From Sanguinoderma infundibulare (taxonomy: Eukaryota; Basidiomycota; Agaricomycetes; Polyporales; Polyporaceae), in assembly GCA_032821775.1 (NCBI GenBank), contig JAVLRN010000003.1, positions 2,790,001 to 2,854,000 of the forward strand: 64,000 bases of DNA, given 5' to 3'. Both the position numbers and the translations under genes were made by a program. The notes under the pieces were generated by a model. It saw only the letters and a program-made list of their open reading frames with translations, did no database searches and was not told the origin of the DNA. Below, piece after piece: positions 12,149 to 23,279 of this stretch (position 1 is its first letter; the number at the start of each line of letters is the position of its first letter).

Positions 12149-12647
12149 GCCGGTACCCGGGTTTGTTCGTTTTACGACTAATGGGACTGTTAATATTGCT
12201 ACTAAGTACTGTATCTCGGATGGATGGATGGATTTAACGATACTAATACACGGATCGACAAATAGGATTGGTTTTGCCTACGGCTCCGATCATGGCTTCA
12301 GATCAGACGAGAATGATGACTGCGAGGGTTGGCCCTCGCGGCAGGCACCAGCTACGTTTGCGTGGGGAAAGCCTTTGCGGGATTCGGCAATCCGAGTAGC
12401 TCGCAGTGGCCGCATGCAACCAGTCAGCAGAATGAACGTTCTACCTCTGGCGCTCAGGAACCACCACCGAATTCCCTTCGGGCTTGGCAGGACTGAACTT
12501 TGAAAGCTTCCGCAAGTAGAACATGGCAATACTTCAAGCGTAGTCCTGTCTTACCAGCTCGGGTTCAAAAGCAAGCACCCTAGCGGTCGCCGATCTTTCC
12601 CGATAACCCTTTCTTCCTCTCCTGCCCGTCCTCCGAGGGCCCAAGCC
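12149..12647. other. Intergenic: presumed promoter of the MFS transporter gene
   Basis: 499 bases between two plus-strand genes. Contains a short ATGG repeat (12219-12233) and T/A-rich patches near 12170-12265. No gene or clear TATA box seen. Confidence 0.5.
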
Positions 12648-14371
12648 ATGGATACCAACCAGCCTTCTACAAAGCAGGTGCGCGACACCGCCATAGTCGC
12701 GGGTCAGAAGGCGGACGATGGGTGCGTGCCGCCCCTCCAGGACGACAGCGGGGCGTCCATGAAGAGCGAGGGTGGGCGGAGTGCGTCTGTCCCGCTGAGA
12801 ATGAAGGTCATTTCGATCATCCTCGTGACGGCGATCGGGTTCGGGTCGCATTGGAGCAGCGGAGTGACGGGTGCGATGAAGAGCACTTTGAAGAAGGTGC
12901 GTATCCTCGTTCTTGTTATCAGCCGGACGGCGGAGATGGAGAAACGGCTGATGGGTAAAGACCTGCAGAAGCTGGGCATCAATAACGCGCAATACTCGGT
13001 GTTGGAGGCGAGTCAGGATTTCATGGTCACGGCCCTGATTTTGGTGAGCGGCGTGGTGACGGATCGGATTGGTGGTGCAGGTCCGTCGCTTTTTCAACGA
13101 TCCCAGCATCTTCGCAGTTGCGTCTAACGCTTCGCACCTACATAGGTGCCCTGCTCTGGGGAAACGCCATCTTCAGCGTCGGTGCCATCCTCATAGCCGC
13201 CGCGACGACTGTTCGCTCGTACAAGTTCATGATCTTCGGCGTCATCGTCCAGTCCCTCGGGGACATCGCCACCCAAATCGCGCAGTACAAGGTCTTCAGC
13301 TCCTGGTTCGCCCCGTCCAACGGCTTCGCGTCCACGCTCGGCTTCGAGCTGGGCATCGGCAAGATCGGGTCCTTCGTCGGCCAAGCGACGGCCAACGTGA
13401 TCGCCCAGAAGACGGGCGACTTCAGCTGGGTGTACTGGACGGCCGTCTTCATGAACCTGTTCACCAACGCCGCAACCGTCGTCTTCTGGCTCTTCACCCG
13501 CTGGTGCGACAAGCGCTACTCGGGCATCGTCGACCCCGCGACGGGGGAGAGGCTAACGGAGAAGAACGAGCGGTTCGAGCTCGGCAAGATGCTGCGCCTG
13601 CCCTGGCCCTTCTGGGGCATCATCCTCTTCTCGCTCTTCCAGACCAGCACCGCCGTCGTCTTCTCCCAAAACGCGACCGAGCTCGCCGAGCAGCGGTTCG
13701 CCCTCGACGCCGTCGCCGCGGGCTGGTACTCGGCCATGTCGCAGTACCTCGGCTTCTTCCTCGTGCCCCTCGTCGGCGTCTTCGTCGACCTGTGCGGACA
13801 GCGGCTGACGCTCATGCTCGTGTGCGGCCTCGGCATGCTGCTCTCCATGTGCCTCGCCGCCTGGGGGCCCACCGTCGGCGGCACCGCGGCGTCGTTTGGC
13901 ATCTACGCCGTCGCGTACACGTTCGGGCCGACGGTCATCATCGACGGCATCCGGACGTCGATGTGGTACCAGGAGGTGTTCGGTTCCGGCTACGCGGTCA
14001 AGATCGCGGTCAACAACAGCGTGAACATCATCGTGCGCATCGTGACGGGCGTCATCCAAGACCGGGACGCGAACTCGTACGACCGCGTCGTCGTCGTGTA
14101 CGCCGTCCTCGCCGCGGGCTCCGTCGTCGTCGCGGCGTCGATGCTCGTCCTCGGCTTCTACCACGTCGATGTGGGGCGTCTGCAGTGGACCAAGAAGCAG
14201 CGGCTGAGGAGGGGCGAGATCATCAATGAGCGCAGGGAGAAGTTTAACGGTGACAAGGAGGGCGCGAGGAACAGGAGGATCAGCAGTTCGTTCTTCGTCG
14301 CGCTGCTGATCTTGATCGCCTGCGCCTGGGCGGCGTACTTCTGGGGTGTAGCGACGGGAAATAACAGTTAG
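12648..14371 (+). CDS. MFS transporter, MFSD1-like
   Basis: Three exons give about 530 residues with roughly twelve hydrophobic helices. Exon 1 begins MDTNQPSTKQVRDTA and carries the first helix (VISIILVTAIGFGSHW). Exon 2 supplies GINNAQYSVLEASQDF, and a long third exon from about 13145 holds the rest. The motif sets GINNAQYSVLEA and LGDIATQIAQYKVFSSWF, the mid-protein loop and the late helix VAYTFGPTVIIDGIRTSMW fit the MFSD1/SPNS-like branch of the major facilitator superfamily better than sugar or drug transporters. Mammalian MFSD1 is a lysosomal dipeptide exporter, so a vacuolar role is possible but inferred. The C-terminal helix FFVALLILIACAWAAYFWGV follows a basic loop. Codon use in exon 3 is extremely GC-rich and produces long false frames on both strands. 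Confidence 0.8.
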
Positions 14372-15631
14372 ACCCACCCGACGATAGAAGGAACGAATTA
14401 ACTTGAAGACTTGGACCCTGCCTGTAAAGCGGCGACCGCCATCGGTGCCACACCACAGAAACAAGGCATCTCGTCTCTCTCTGGGCGATAGACTGAAGAC
14501 TGTTGTAACATTGTAAGTTCATATCCATTTGAACTATTCACGACGATAGTGGACTTACTGCGTCATGTTCCTTGCAAAGGCTTGACGACCTGATGCTGCA
14601 CACCGTAGATGTGAGGCTATTCGGTTGGTATGAGTAAAATGATTGTGAGGCAGCGGACGTCCGTGTTGCCGAGATACGCTCTAGGGTGAAGCTACGAGAG
14701 CGCTGAGATGTTGGAAGGGTCGGCCGGACCGAGAGAGGCGCGCCCCGCGGCGACCGGACATCCGAGTCGGAATCAGGCACAGGTTGCCGATCGACTTCGC
14801 AACATGACTTTCCCTCCAACGCCGCTCTCGCCATTTCGCAGCTGTGCAATGCAAGATCCAGCCGTTGTTCAGCGCTCTAGTCCAAATGCCAACCCAAGGA
14901 CGACGGGATTACTAAAGGATCTGAATTGCAGATGCCACATGGATGTCGCGAACGGCATGAAGGTGCGTACTTGCTTCAACACCTGGCGGGTTTTACCCAG
15001 ATAAAATGCGTTCTCGCCTGATTTACTACCCCAGGCCATCAGCTGCCAATGAAGACCTCTTTCAGGGTTACTCGCATAGAAAACCTGACCTCACGCAACT
15101 CTCGTCGACTCGCGCGTTGTCATATCATTCGCAACGTTTCTTCGTTGTACCCTGCCCGATCCCGAAGCTTGGCAACCCAATTTGCGCGCGCGACACTCGC
15201 CGAGGGTCGTCCACCCACGGGGACACTGCACCACTACATCGCCTCTGCGGGTGGTCATCGCCGTATGCGGGTTGTAATCAGAAAGAGGTTTGCTCCAACA
15301 TTCTGTGTCCAGTTAACTTGATACTGGTCGATACACGCCGTTTTCACGCTTTCATGTTCCACGTCCAATCTTCCACTAATCTGTCGAGATGGACGCCTCA
15401 ATAGCGGTGCGATTTCCAAATATTGGAGCGCTTAGGTATGGGTATTGGTCTTGCATCTCAGGCCTGTACGTCCGACGTCGGAATCCCATTGGCACTGGCT
15501 TCGCGGCTCTGACGCGGCCAAAGCACCAACTGATGCCAAACAGTCATATCGTACATATATAAAGTACCACTTGAGGTGCGTGTAGTACCCATTCAAGTCG
15601 CTCTCCACTTCTGTCGGTTGTTCACTGAATC
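14372..15631. other. Intergenic region with the promoter of the DUF6533 gene
   Basis: 1.26 kb with only short, compositionally unconvincing open frames on either strand (the longest 132 codons at 15006-15404). The right end has a good TATA box. I see no identifiable gene or repeat here. Confidence 0.5.
15556..15563 (+). promoter_or_regulatory. TATA box of the DUF6533 gene
   Basis: TATATAAA lies 69 bases upstream of the ATG at 15632, a usual distance for fungal core promoters. Confidence 0.6.
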
Positions 15632-17486
15632 ATGTCGAATCTAGACAATGCTGAGCTCATCGCTGCGAATGAAGGAATGTGAGTGTTTTTCTTCACCTCC
15701 ATGGCTTACTTACGTATCTCATATCCTCCAGTCTAATAGGAAACTCCTTCGTCACAGCCGCTACCGGTGAGTGTACCGCAAGATTCTGTCTCAGCCTCGG
15801 CCTGTCCGCTGCATTCGCGCTGATATCATTGTGACCGATGTTTGATAGGCTTTTTATTGTACGAATTCACGATTACCTTCGGCGAAGAAGTCGACCTCTT
15901 TTGGAGGCGTAAAATTACCGTCTCATCCGTCCTCTTCTTCCTCAACCGCTATCTACCATTGGTATACAACACGGTTTTTAATGTGCCCTGGCTGTTCTAT
16001 TCGAATCCTGCGGTGGGTGCCATCCCTTTATGTGATCAGCGCCTGCCAAACTCACATAATTGTAGGGGTAAGGCACTGGCGAGTGTGTGAATAGGACCTT
16101 CTGAGCTCACCTAAAAACCCAGGTGTGTACCAATCGCTTGGAGCGGACAGATCCTGCAGATCTTCCAATACGTTCCCGGGGCCAGTATGTAGTACCATTG
16201 GTCAATTCATCCTCAACAGCGTCGAAATTGACGGCTTCCTGGGTTCCAACAAGCGTTCTCCGGCTTACGAGCCTATGTTCTCGGTCCTCAGACACGGGTG
16301 CTCGCCCCGTTCGTCTTCTTACTCGCGCTCGCGCCTGTGGTCATCAACTATGTGAGTCTCACAGATGGTCTGTTGCGAAGGGGATGAAACTGACATACCC
16401 CCGTTCAAAAGGTTGCGCTAGGCTATGTTAAGATCTTCGTGGACCCCACTCTCGGCTGTATTGAAGAGAGGGGGAACCTCAGTAATGCCGTCCAGCATGC
16501 GTGAGTAAAGTACAGCCAGGAAGGTCATACTTACTGATCTAATGGAATACGTCTGCTTCAGATGTGCGTACCTACCAATTCCTGCGACGCGGCGCGACAA
16601 AAGCTCAAGTCTCCGTCTCCCGTTATAACCAGTCGCCATCGTGTCTCGAGTTTGCCTTATCAGCTCCGATCTCCTAGTGGTAGCCATCACTTGGGCTTCA
16701 ACGTACAAGAACGCCAGAGAGATGAAGCTGCTGGGCCAAAGAACCTCGCTCTCAAGCATCCTCTTCAGGGATGGTAAGCAAAAGAAACTATTCAGCATAA
16801 TCTTTTATTCAACGACGACCTACTTCGAATTAATTGATAGGCGTCGTATACTTTGTGTGCGTCCTCTCTATCGACGCATCCCTTCTCGTGTTGACTGCGT
16901 AGTCTGCATACAGTGCCCTGCTTATCATGAACATACTCCACCTGACATTCTCCCTGCGATCAGTACGTCCAGACCTCAGCCTCGGACTTCCCAATCAATC
17001 ATGCTCCGGTTTCATGCAGATCCTAGTCGAGGGCCAGGAGGCTAACTATGCAAGCTACGTCACACTCCTCACCGAACCGTACGTCCGCCTCGGCTCTGTT
17101 CCCCACAGTTCCCATGGGCCATGATGACTCATTAACCCCCCTCCGCATCTATATCCAGCGTAACCGCCGTCCTCATCTCGCGCTTCCTCATGGACCTCCA
17201 AGCCGCCAACAATGGCAACGCCCACCAGCACTCCCTCTCGTCCGTCCAGCTTGGCCAGATTGGCAGCATCGACATCAACAGGGTTCTCGGCTCCCTCACT
17301 TGCTCGCTCGCCGCCCCAGGGGAGGTCATCTTAGGACATGAAGCACCCGACCTCCCCTCGGATTCGTCCATCGCCGAGGAACAACTTGGCGGAGACATGG
17401 GGTCGGCGTCGGACGACCGCGATCGCAGTTCAGACTCGGAGACAGCCAATGGCCAGACGTCCTTGAGCACGGTCAACTCGTGTTGA
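15632..17486 (+). CDS. DUF6533 seven-helix membrane protein
   Basis: A gene with about eight small exons encoding a multi-pass membrane protein of a family expanded in agaricomycetes. Exons 1-3 join as MSNLDNAELIAANEG, NSFVTAATG and FLLYEFTITFGEEVDLFWRR followed by SVLFFLNRYLPLVYNTV, the signature of DUF6533. Later exons give IAWSGQILQIFQYVPG, then GLRAYVLGPQTRVLAPFVFL, VALGYVKIFVDPTLGC, LLVVAITWASTYKNAREM, and SALLIMNILHLTFSL. The conserved ending AVLISRFLMDLQAAN precedes an acidic, Ser-rich tail ending STVNSC. A TAG near 16900 is explained by a 46-base intron (gtgcgt...gcgtag), so the gene looks intact. Receptor-like topology has been suggested for such proteins but the function is unknown. 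Confidence 0.8.
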
Positions 17487-17660
17487 TTCGGGGCCCGGGC
17501 GGCGCGTTGGGCGCATTGGGCTGTACCATACGTGGTCTCCGCCGCGCACATGCCGGTTCACGTCCCCGACCTGGTGTACTCCCGAGGTTATCGATCCTAT
17601 TGGAACATGTGAGCCGGTCGCGAGGTTGCTAGACGCGACACGCACTCTCCGTGGAGGTGT

Positions 17661-18110
17661 GACTGCTATCTATTGTACACGAGCACATATCTACCGACGT
17701 CACTTCGAACGGCGGGACGAGGGGAAGTATCGAGGGGCGTCATACGGATTTCCGTCTGCACTGGATCGGAGAGGGTGGTACGAATTAGGGAGCGGATCGA
17801 ATCAGACATCGCGAGACCAACACGGAGAGACTGGCTAAGCAAAACGAGAAGGGCGAGACGTGAAGATGTACTGTACACGGCGGATGACTGCTAGCTATCG
17901 TACACGAGCATATATATACTGATGTCACTTCGAGCGGTAGAGACGAGGGGAAGTACCGAGGCGCGATGTAGGGGCTTTCGTCTATGTGGTGTATACGCAG
18001 ACTGCGGTGGATCATAGAGGGTCGTGCGTAATTACGAGCAGATTGAAACGCCGAATGCGAGACCAGGACAGAGAGACTGGACAGGCATTGCGCGAGAAGC
18101 GATATGGATA
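17661..18110 (+). repeat. Diverged tandem direct repeat, period about 225 bases
   Basis: Two copies begin GACTGCTA at 17661 and 17886. Shared landmarks in the same order are GTACACGAGCA, GTCACTTCGA, GACGAGGGGAAGTA, a CGAGG block, GCGAGACCA and GAGAGACTGG. The second copy carries an insertion of about 20 bases in its middle. Similarity is clear by eye but not close, so the duplication is old. No terminal inverted repeats or target duplication were recognised. Confidence 0.65.
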
Positions 18111-18615
18111 GTGGAACTGGTACACATGACTGGGAATTGAGAGTGGGAGCGGATGGGAGCAGGCGACACTGAGCAGCTTGGCGGGCGAGCGGCACCCTAT
18201 GAGCGAAATCAGTGCTCGTCTGCTGGCATTCATCGACGCGGCATCTTGACTGCTGGGCAGAGAGAGATGTACTGTTGGTCGTGATGGAACGGCGGAAGGG
18301 AGATAGGGTTGTGGGGGTAAGAGGAAGGGGAGCAGGGAGGATGAGCGTGTCGTTGCAATGTTTGTGATGGTCCCCTTCGCTCTGGAATACGACCACTGGG
18401 CATGGAGCCTTGGAGGGGAGGCTGTGGTAGTCAATGAAGATGGATGGGATATGGATGGGCTTTTTTGTCTTGCTACCAAATCCCCATAAGTCTATCAGCA
18501 TTGTGGATTGCATCCGAGAATTGAAATATCCGCAATACCTTAAGCTGGAAATGTCATGCGCCATCCACGAACACCTACGTGAGTAAGTACTTCTGCTGCT
18601 CGGACGGAAGCCCAC
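17785..18615 (-). CDS. Doubtful hypothetical protein frame
   Basis: A continuous 276-codon frame on the minus strand, beginning MGFRPSSRSTYSRRC. The product is Ser/Pro/Arg-rich, has no domain I can name, and its C-terminal part overlaps the 225-base repeat so that the segment LSVLVS appears twice. It lacks the intron-rich structure of neighbouring genes. It may be chance or a decayed gene. Confidence 0.15.
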   Translation of the reverse strand: MGFRPSSRSTYSRRCSWMAHDISSLRYCGYFNSRMQSTMLIDLWGFGSKTKKPIHIPSIFIDYHSLPSKAPCPVVVFQSEGDHHKHCNDTLILPAPLPLTPTTLSPFRRSITTNSTSLSAQQSRCRVDECQQTSTDFAHRVPLARQAAQCRLLPSAPTLNSQSCVPVPLSISLLAQCLSSLSVLVSHSAFQSARNYARPSMIHRSLRIHHIDESPYIAPRYFPSSLPLEVTSVYICSCTIASSHPPCTVHLHVSPFSFCLASLSVLVSRCLIRSAP

Positions 18616-19338
18616 CGCCTCGACGGCTGTTCTTGCCCTTCGCGATTGCGTCTGCGAAGCCCTAGGACACAGCCATGGGCATCCAGATACCGGGATCGCC
18701 CCCTCAGCCTTGCTGCAATGAGCGAGAAGAGGCGAGTCGATGCATGTGCCTGGTCATGGTGTCGGGTACGTAGGACAGGTCGCAGTCGAATGATGTGTGT
18801 TGGCGGGAAGATTCAGACACCAAGGCGCGGTGGAAAATGGAAGGCAGTCGATGTAGAGCTGGGTGAGTGGTCGCAGAACATGGGCCGGTTCAGAGGGCGG
18901 TAAGCAGTCACGGAATTAGGCCAGAATACGTGGTTTTTTTTTTTGTTTCGCTTTAGATCCTTTGAATGTCCCACTCTAGTGCAATTCTCGGGTAGCTACT
19001 TATATGGATGGGTTCGAACCCTGGAAATATGAATGTCTCGTCATCATCCTGTGTCCACATCGAAGGTAGAAGATTGCAGACTCATCTGGGAGGGATCGCG
19101 CCCTAGGGCGAGCGGGGGCCATCCCTGTTGGGCTCGCCCGCAGGGCCAAGTTGCGCGGGATGTGCTTTTCTAGCGTCGAGATGGGGAATACGCGGCGAAC
19201 GCGCGGCCGGCATTTCGAATGTTACCAGTTGCAGACGGCGTGAAGGGGACAAGATGGTTGAATGGTAGCAGTATAGTAAAGCTGTTGTACAGTAGATGAT
19301 ATATCTGAGTCCAGATTCGAAAGTATGGGGGTACATGA

Positions 19339-20136
19339 TCATTTCTTCATCGCAGCGAGTTCCTAGAAACACGTGTCAGTTGAGGAGCGAAGAGGTGGGC
19401 AAGTGGGCAGGACTGTAGTACCATGCCATCGACTTCAGCTTGCAGCTGAGCTGCTTCCTCTTCGAGTTTCTGGCGTTGTCGAGCGAGCATCTGCAAGCGG
19501 CGGACATCGATCTTGCTCATCCCACCCGTGTTCGCGGTCGCTCTCGAGGATGGACGTGACTGAGACGCCGCAACCTGAATGGGGGACATAAGCCAAGGAA
19601 AAATACAGCTGCAGATGTGTTGCTTGCCTTGGCTTGGAGGACACTTTCTCGTTTCAAGAGAACTTGGAGGCCCTTCTCTGCGCGAGAGAGCAGCTCGTTG
19701 ATCTGCGGTTCAATCTCGTCGGTCAAATCCGCTTTGTATCTGCGGACGGTACCCTCGTCGACGAGGAGGAACACCTAGAGGATGCACAATCCATGAGCAC
19801 GAAGCAGCAGCTCGACTGCTCGGGAGCGGAGACCTACGCGTTCGCTCTCGAGCATTTTGGTCATACGAGGCAGGTCGTGTGTTCCCTGCCTGATGAGCTC
19901 CTGTGCTTCATGTGCCTGTTTACACCATAAAGTCAGCAGACGTATAAAGTGAAGTCTCACGAGCGCACCTCGTCGCAGCAATCCTCCATAGCCATAACAC
20001 ATTCTCGGAGGTATGGGCTACACGTTGCGTTCGTGTCCGCCGTCCGATAGAGGTCTGGATTACCTGGAAATATCGAGTCTCTAGGCCCGAGCCTTGGGTG
20101 GACTGAAAGGCGCGACACTCGGTGGCTCTTCTCCAT
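19339..20136 (-). CDS. SPC19: DASH complex subunit SPC19
   Basis: A small spliced gene for a subunit of the DASH/DAM1 ring, which couples kinetochores to microtubules in fungi. The ATG chosen at 20136 gives MEKSHRVSRLSVHP. The conserved core follows: YLRECVMAMEDCCDE, then AHEAQELIRQGTHDLPRM and TKMLESER, spliced to FLLVDEGTVRRYKADL, DEIEPQINELLSRAE and VLLKRESVLQAK. This matches the SPC19 pattern of an N-terminal helix with Leu-Arg-x-Cys, a DLPR motif, and a FxLVxE stretch before a coiled coil. The C-terminal coiled coil IDVRRLQMLARQRQKLEEE ends in AAMKK, with the stop at 19339-19341. The product is about 200 residues, slightly longer than yeast SPC19. An upstream in-frame ATG at 20268 exists but its sequence is not conserved-looking. 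Confidence 0.82.
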
Positions 20137-20798
20137 CCTCGACAGTGCTCTCAAACAAGCAACCAAGGCGCCCGCCGCGTGTTCGTGGCCCCAAAGCAAA
20201 CAACGCCAAGCAAGGTTAAAACTCCGCTGGGGCCCAGATACATAAGCTGGCAGATTTGCACGTCGCATTTTCTCCCCAGTGTCCGTCCAACTTCTGGAGC
20301 GTTAGCCCTCCCGCAAGGGCTGGGACCAGACGTTTGCTCGTCTGAGGACGTTGTCCATTGTTGGTGGAGCGAGGCGTCCTTCACCGGATGCTCACGAGAC
20401 TGACGTCTGCCGCCCTGCTCCCCCTCGCCACGGCTGAGTCCGCCCTTCGCGGGGTGTCGATTCGTCGGAGGGGTCGATGTTGGGTGGCGGGCAGGCGTTA
20501 TATTCCTTAACCTTGCGTACATCCCCGTCTTCGGGCGGGGTGCCATTATGTGGCCGTGACGTTTTGGTGAAACCATAACGCATACATACTTACTTTAAGC
20601 CATACTGCACAACTTGGCCACTATCTAAATGTCGCAATGTAACCTTCCCAGAACATACACTTTTGGTGCAGGCGAGGCCGCTGATAGGAGCTCACACAAA
20701 CACGTTGTGTACAAGACGAAGGTGACCCACCTACGTGTCCAACTCTTTGTAGTGGTTCACCCGTCAACATATGTACAAAGGAAACGAGAACGTCCGCT
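20137..20798. other. Intergenic: upstream region of SPC19
   Basis: 662 bases between two minus-strand genes. Small open frames are present but none resembles a protein. No repeat or TATA box was identified. Confidence 0.45.
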
Positions 20799-22581
20799 CT
20801 ACAGCGTCTCAAACACGACCAAGACAGCCTCCGTCGAGCGGATATCAAAACCCTCATTCAGCGAGACGCGCTCCGTCGTCAGCAGCCCCGTCGGCGACAC
20901 TCTGCTGTTCTCGTAGCTCTGCCCCGCCCACGTCAAGCCCTCCGTGTCGTCCGCATGGCCGATCACGAGCCTCTGTAGGCTCGCGCGGCGGCCCCGGAAA
21001 GCGTCGACCTCGCTCTTCGTCGCGTTCAGGCCGTACGCGAACCCAAAGTCGATGTGCACCGACGGGCGATCGCCTGTGCTACTGAGCAGCCACGCGTGGA
21101 GGTTCACAAACACGGCGCGGACGAGCAAGTCGTTCTCGAACACGGCGTAGCCCGAGACGTTCGAGTCGTCGACATCGAGCTCAACGAGCGTCGAGCGGCC
21201 GGTCTTGCCGACGAAGGAGTTGATGACGAGCCCGGCGTAGTAGCCCGGCTGGATGTGCGGGGGCGAGGGCGGGTCGAGTGGGGAACCGTCAAGCGTTGAG
21301 CGGTTCAGGGAGATTGGTTGGATCTGGTCGTCGCGCACGACAGGGTTAGTGGTGGGTGCATGTATGCGTGGTTCGCGGCGCTCACAAAGTTGTATTTGTA
21401 GCCGACGCCTTCGTGGAAGAAGACCTCCTTGATGCCCAAGGTGGCCGCCTGGAGGGTATAGTCTATGGTCCAGAGCGCCGCGCCTGCAGTGTTGCTGACT
21501 CCCGGAGCGCCATGGCAAGCGATACTGTTTGTCTCGCTGAGAACTAGTGTCAACATCGGACCCCATGATGTGTGACTTGCGTTCGGAAGGCGACGTACCC
21601 AAAGACATACGTGAGACCGCGGCTGTGCGTCTGCGCGATGTCTGCCTCGAAGATCGTGAGGTTGCCTCGAACGGCTTGCTTGCTCATGAAAGACGTCAAT
21701 GGGAAGTCGCCCCCATCGCAAAATGCCGCGGAGTAATGGTGCTGAGAAATCCTATCCAGACGTGAGTCTTACGCATGCAGGACCAAGTCAAATCCTACGT
21801 ACTGAGTAATGGCCTGTCCGGGTGCACTGTCCAGGATACCGAGGTTGAAGATCTCGGTCGGAGTGAAGCCTTGACCAGCGAACGCCGCTCCTTGGACCGA
21901 AACAGGTCCATTACGACCGTGAATGCCCGCCGCCTCCACCGCGGCACCAGCGATGGAGATCCAGTTCGGGACGTAATCGTTGACAGTCCAGTTAGCGGGA
22001 CGCAGACCGTTGTCGCCGTACAGATCGGCCTCGTTGCCGACTTCGATGAGATCGAGAATGACCCCGGAAGCCCGTACGGCACCAGTGCGGAATGCGCGGA
22101 CAATAGCGTTGGCCATGTTGACGGCATTGGTGATGTTGTTCGCGCCGAAGTTGATGCCCCAGGTCATGTGGGTCCCGCGGGGAAGAAAGCGCGAGAGCTC
22201 GTAGTACGCATTCCCAACGGTGATGTGTGTCGCTTCGGGGTAGGGAGTGATCGTATTGGCAGGCGGGAACTGGTCCTCGTTGACGGTCACGGTGGGGGAC
22301 CAGAATGTGTGGTCCTCTGAGTCTGCACCGACACGGATCTTGGACGGTTGGCCGGTGAGCTTGCCGAGGGTGGTGAGGGCGTTGTAGGTGAACTCGTTAC
22401 GCGAGGCGACGCCAGACCAGTCGGGCCAGCGATCCTGCTCCAACGAGAAAGAGAGGAGAGTGCGAGCGAGAGACTGCGTGCCCGGGGGAGATGAGATGGG
22501 AAGTGAGACGTTGATGGCGGAGGATCCGACGAGGTGATGCGCAAGGGTGGCGACAGCAAGCACACGAGGACTGCAACGCAT
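20799..22581 (-). CDS. Secreted GH79 beta-glucuronidase/heparanase-like glycoside hydrolase
   Basis: An extracellular glycosidase, spliced in about four exons, of roughly 520 residues. The first 20 or so residues (MRCSPRVLAVATLAHHLVGS) form a signal peptide. The (beta/alpha)8 domain carries the acid/base motif LIEVGNEADLYG, and after an intron the nucleophile motif LSETNSIACHGAPGVSN followed by LWTIDYTLQAATLG, both typical of fungal GH79. The C-terminal beta-sandwich begins near YYAGLVINSFVGKTG and ends SLNEGFDIRSTEAVLVVFETL, consistent with a beta-glucuronidase C-terminal domain. Characterised relatives release glucuronic or 4-O-methylglucuronic acid from arabinogalactan proteins, suggesting plant-debris degradation. 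The substrate here is inferred. A TATA box sits 77 bases upstream. Confidence 0.87.
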
Positions 22582-23279
22582 GACGAGAACGAGACGTTCA
22601 AACGTGGGGTAGGGGACGCTAGCACGCCTGAGAGGCTGGGGCCAACATTGCAGGACATTTTATACTGGGACCATGGCTTGAAACGCTGTCAGATGCCGTC
22701 ATGATTGTCGTGGAGGCTTTCCAAAGAAATAGGGGAGAGAGAAAAGGCGTCATGGGTTGGAATTGTATGAAGGAGAAGCGAAGGGTGGCTGGATTCCGAG
22801 GGGAGATTCATAGACCCCGTGCAAGGGGTCTGGGGATCGATTGCCAGAACACGAGCCTACACGAGCGGGATCTGCTAGTCGCATGTGGCCATAACGAGGT
22901 ATTAGCGTCGCGCTTTGTTCTAGAGTAGGCAAGGAAAGCAGGAACACATTGGGATGTAGCCGATGGATGGCAGTCGGGACGAGGTCATGGTCATCGACCC
23001 TTTCGCTTTGTGGTCATCGGGCGCAGTCGGTCCGTTGATCGTCGTGGGGATTCCGCTCACATGACTAGTGCGTCCACGAGCGTCTCGAAACCACCGTGCT
23101 TGCCAAAATGTGCGCGGGACCAGCTACAACTACGATTTAGACTTGGTACGCGTCCTTTTCACACCACCATATGCTCAATTCTCTCCGACGAACCAGCCCT
23201 GCGATCATTCAGACCTCTACCAGTACTCACGCATGAAGCACCACTTGGTCCCGGAGCTCGTCTGAGCCAGTAGTCAGGT
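22582..23279. other. Intergenic: promoter region of the GH79 gene
   Basis: 698 bases between minus-strand genes. Contains the GH79 TATA box at its left end. Nothing else was recognised. Confidence 0.5.
22658..22664 (-). promoter_or_regulatory. TATA box of the GH79 gene
   Basis: TATAAAA read on the minus strand, 77 bases upstream of the ATG at 22581. Position and sequence suit a core promoter. Confidence 0.6.

Larger units (their letters stand above)
17487..19338. other. Long non-coding or poorly coding stretch with a diverged direct repeat
   Basis: 1.85 kb between a plus-strand and a minus-strand gene that end towards each other. It holds the direct repeat described separately, one doubtful 276-codon minus-strand frame, and an eleven-base T run near 18934-18944. 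No conserved domain is visible. Confidence 0.5.

Noticed and set aside
13069..14229. A 386-codon plus-strand frame rich in Arg, His and Pro
   Set aside because: It is the shadow of the MFS transporter exon in another frame; the transporter frame has helices and splice continuity, while this one is compositionally skewed.
13553..14464. A 303-codon minus-strand frame
   Set aside because: Antisense shadow of the same GC-rich exon, with a product dominated by Asp, Arg, His and Glu and no domain.
16855..16905. Apparent nonsense codon in the DUF6533 gene
   Set aside because: A small intron with proper borders removes it and restores the family's conserved helix, so a pseudogene call is not justified without transcript data.
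19008..19025. GGGTTCGAACCC, resembling a tRNA T-arm
   Set aside because: The flanking bases do not form the five-pair T stem on either strand, and no acceptor, D or anticodon arm can be placed around it.
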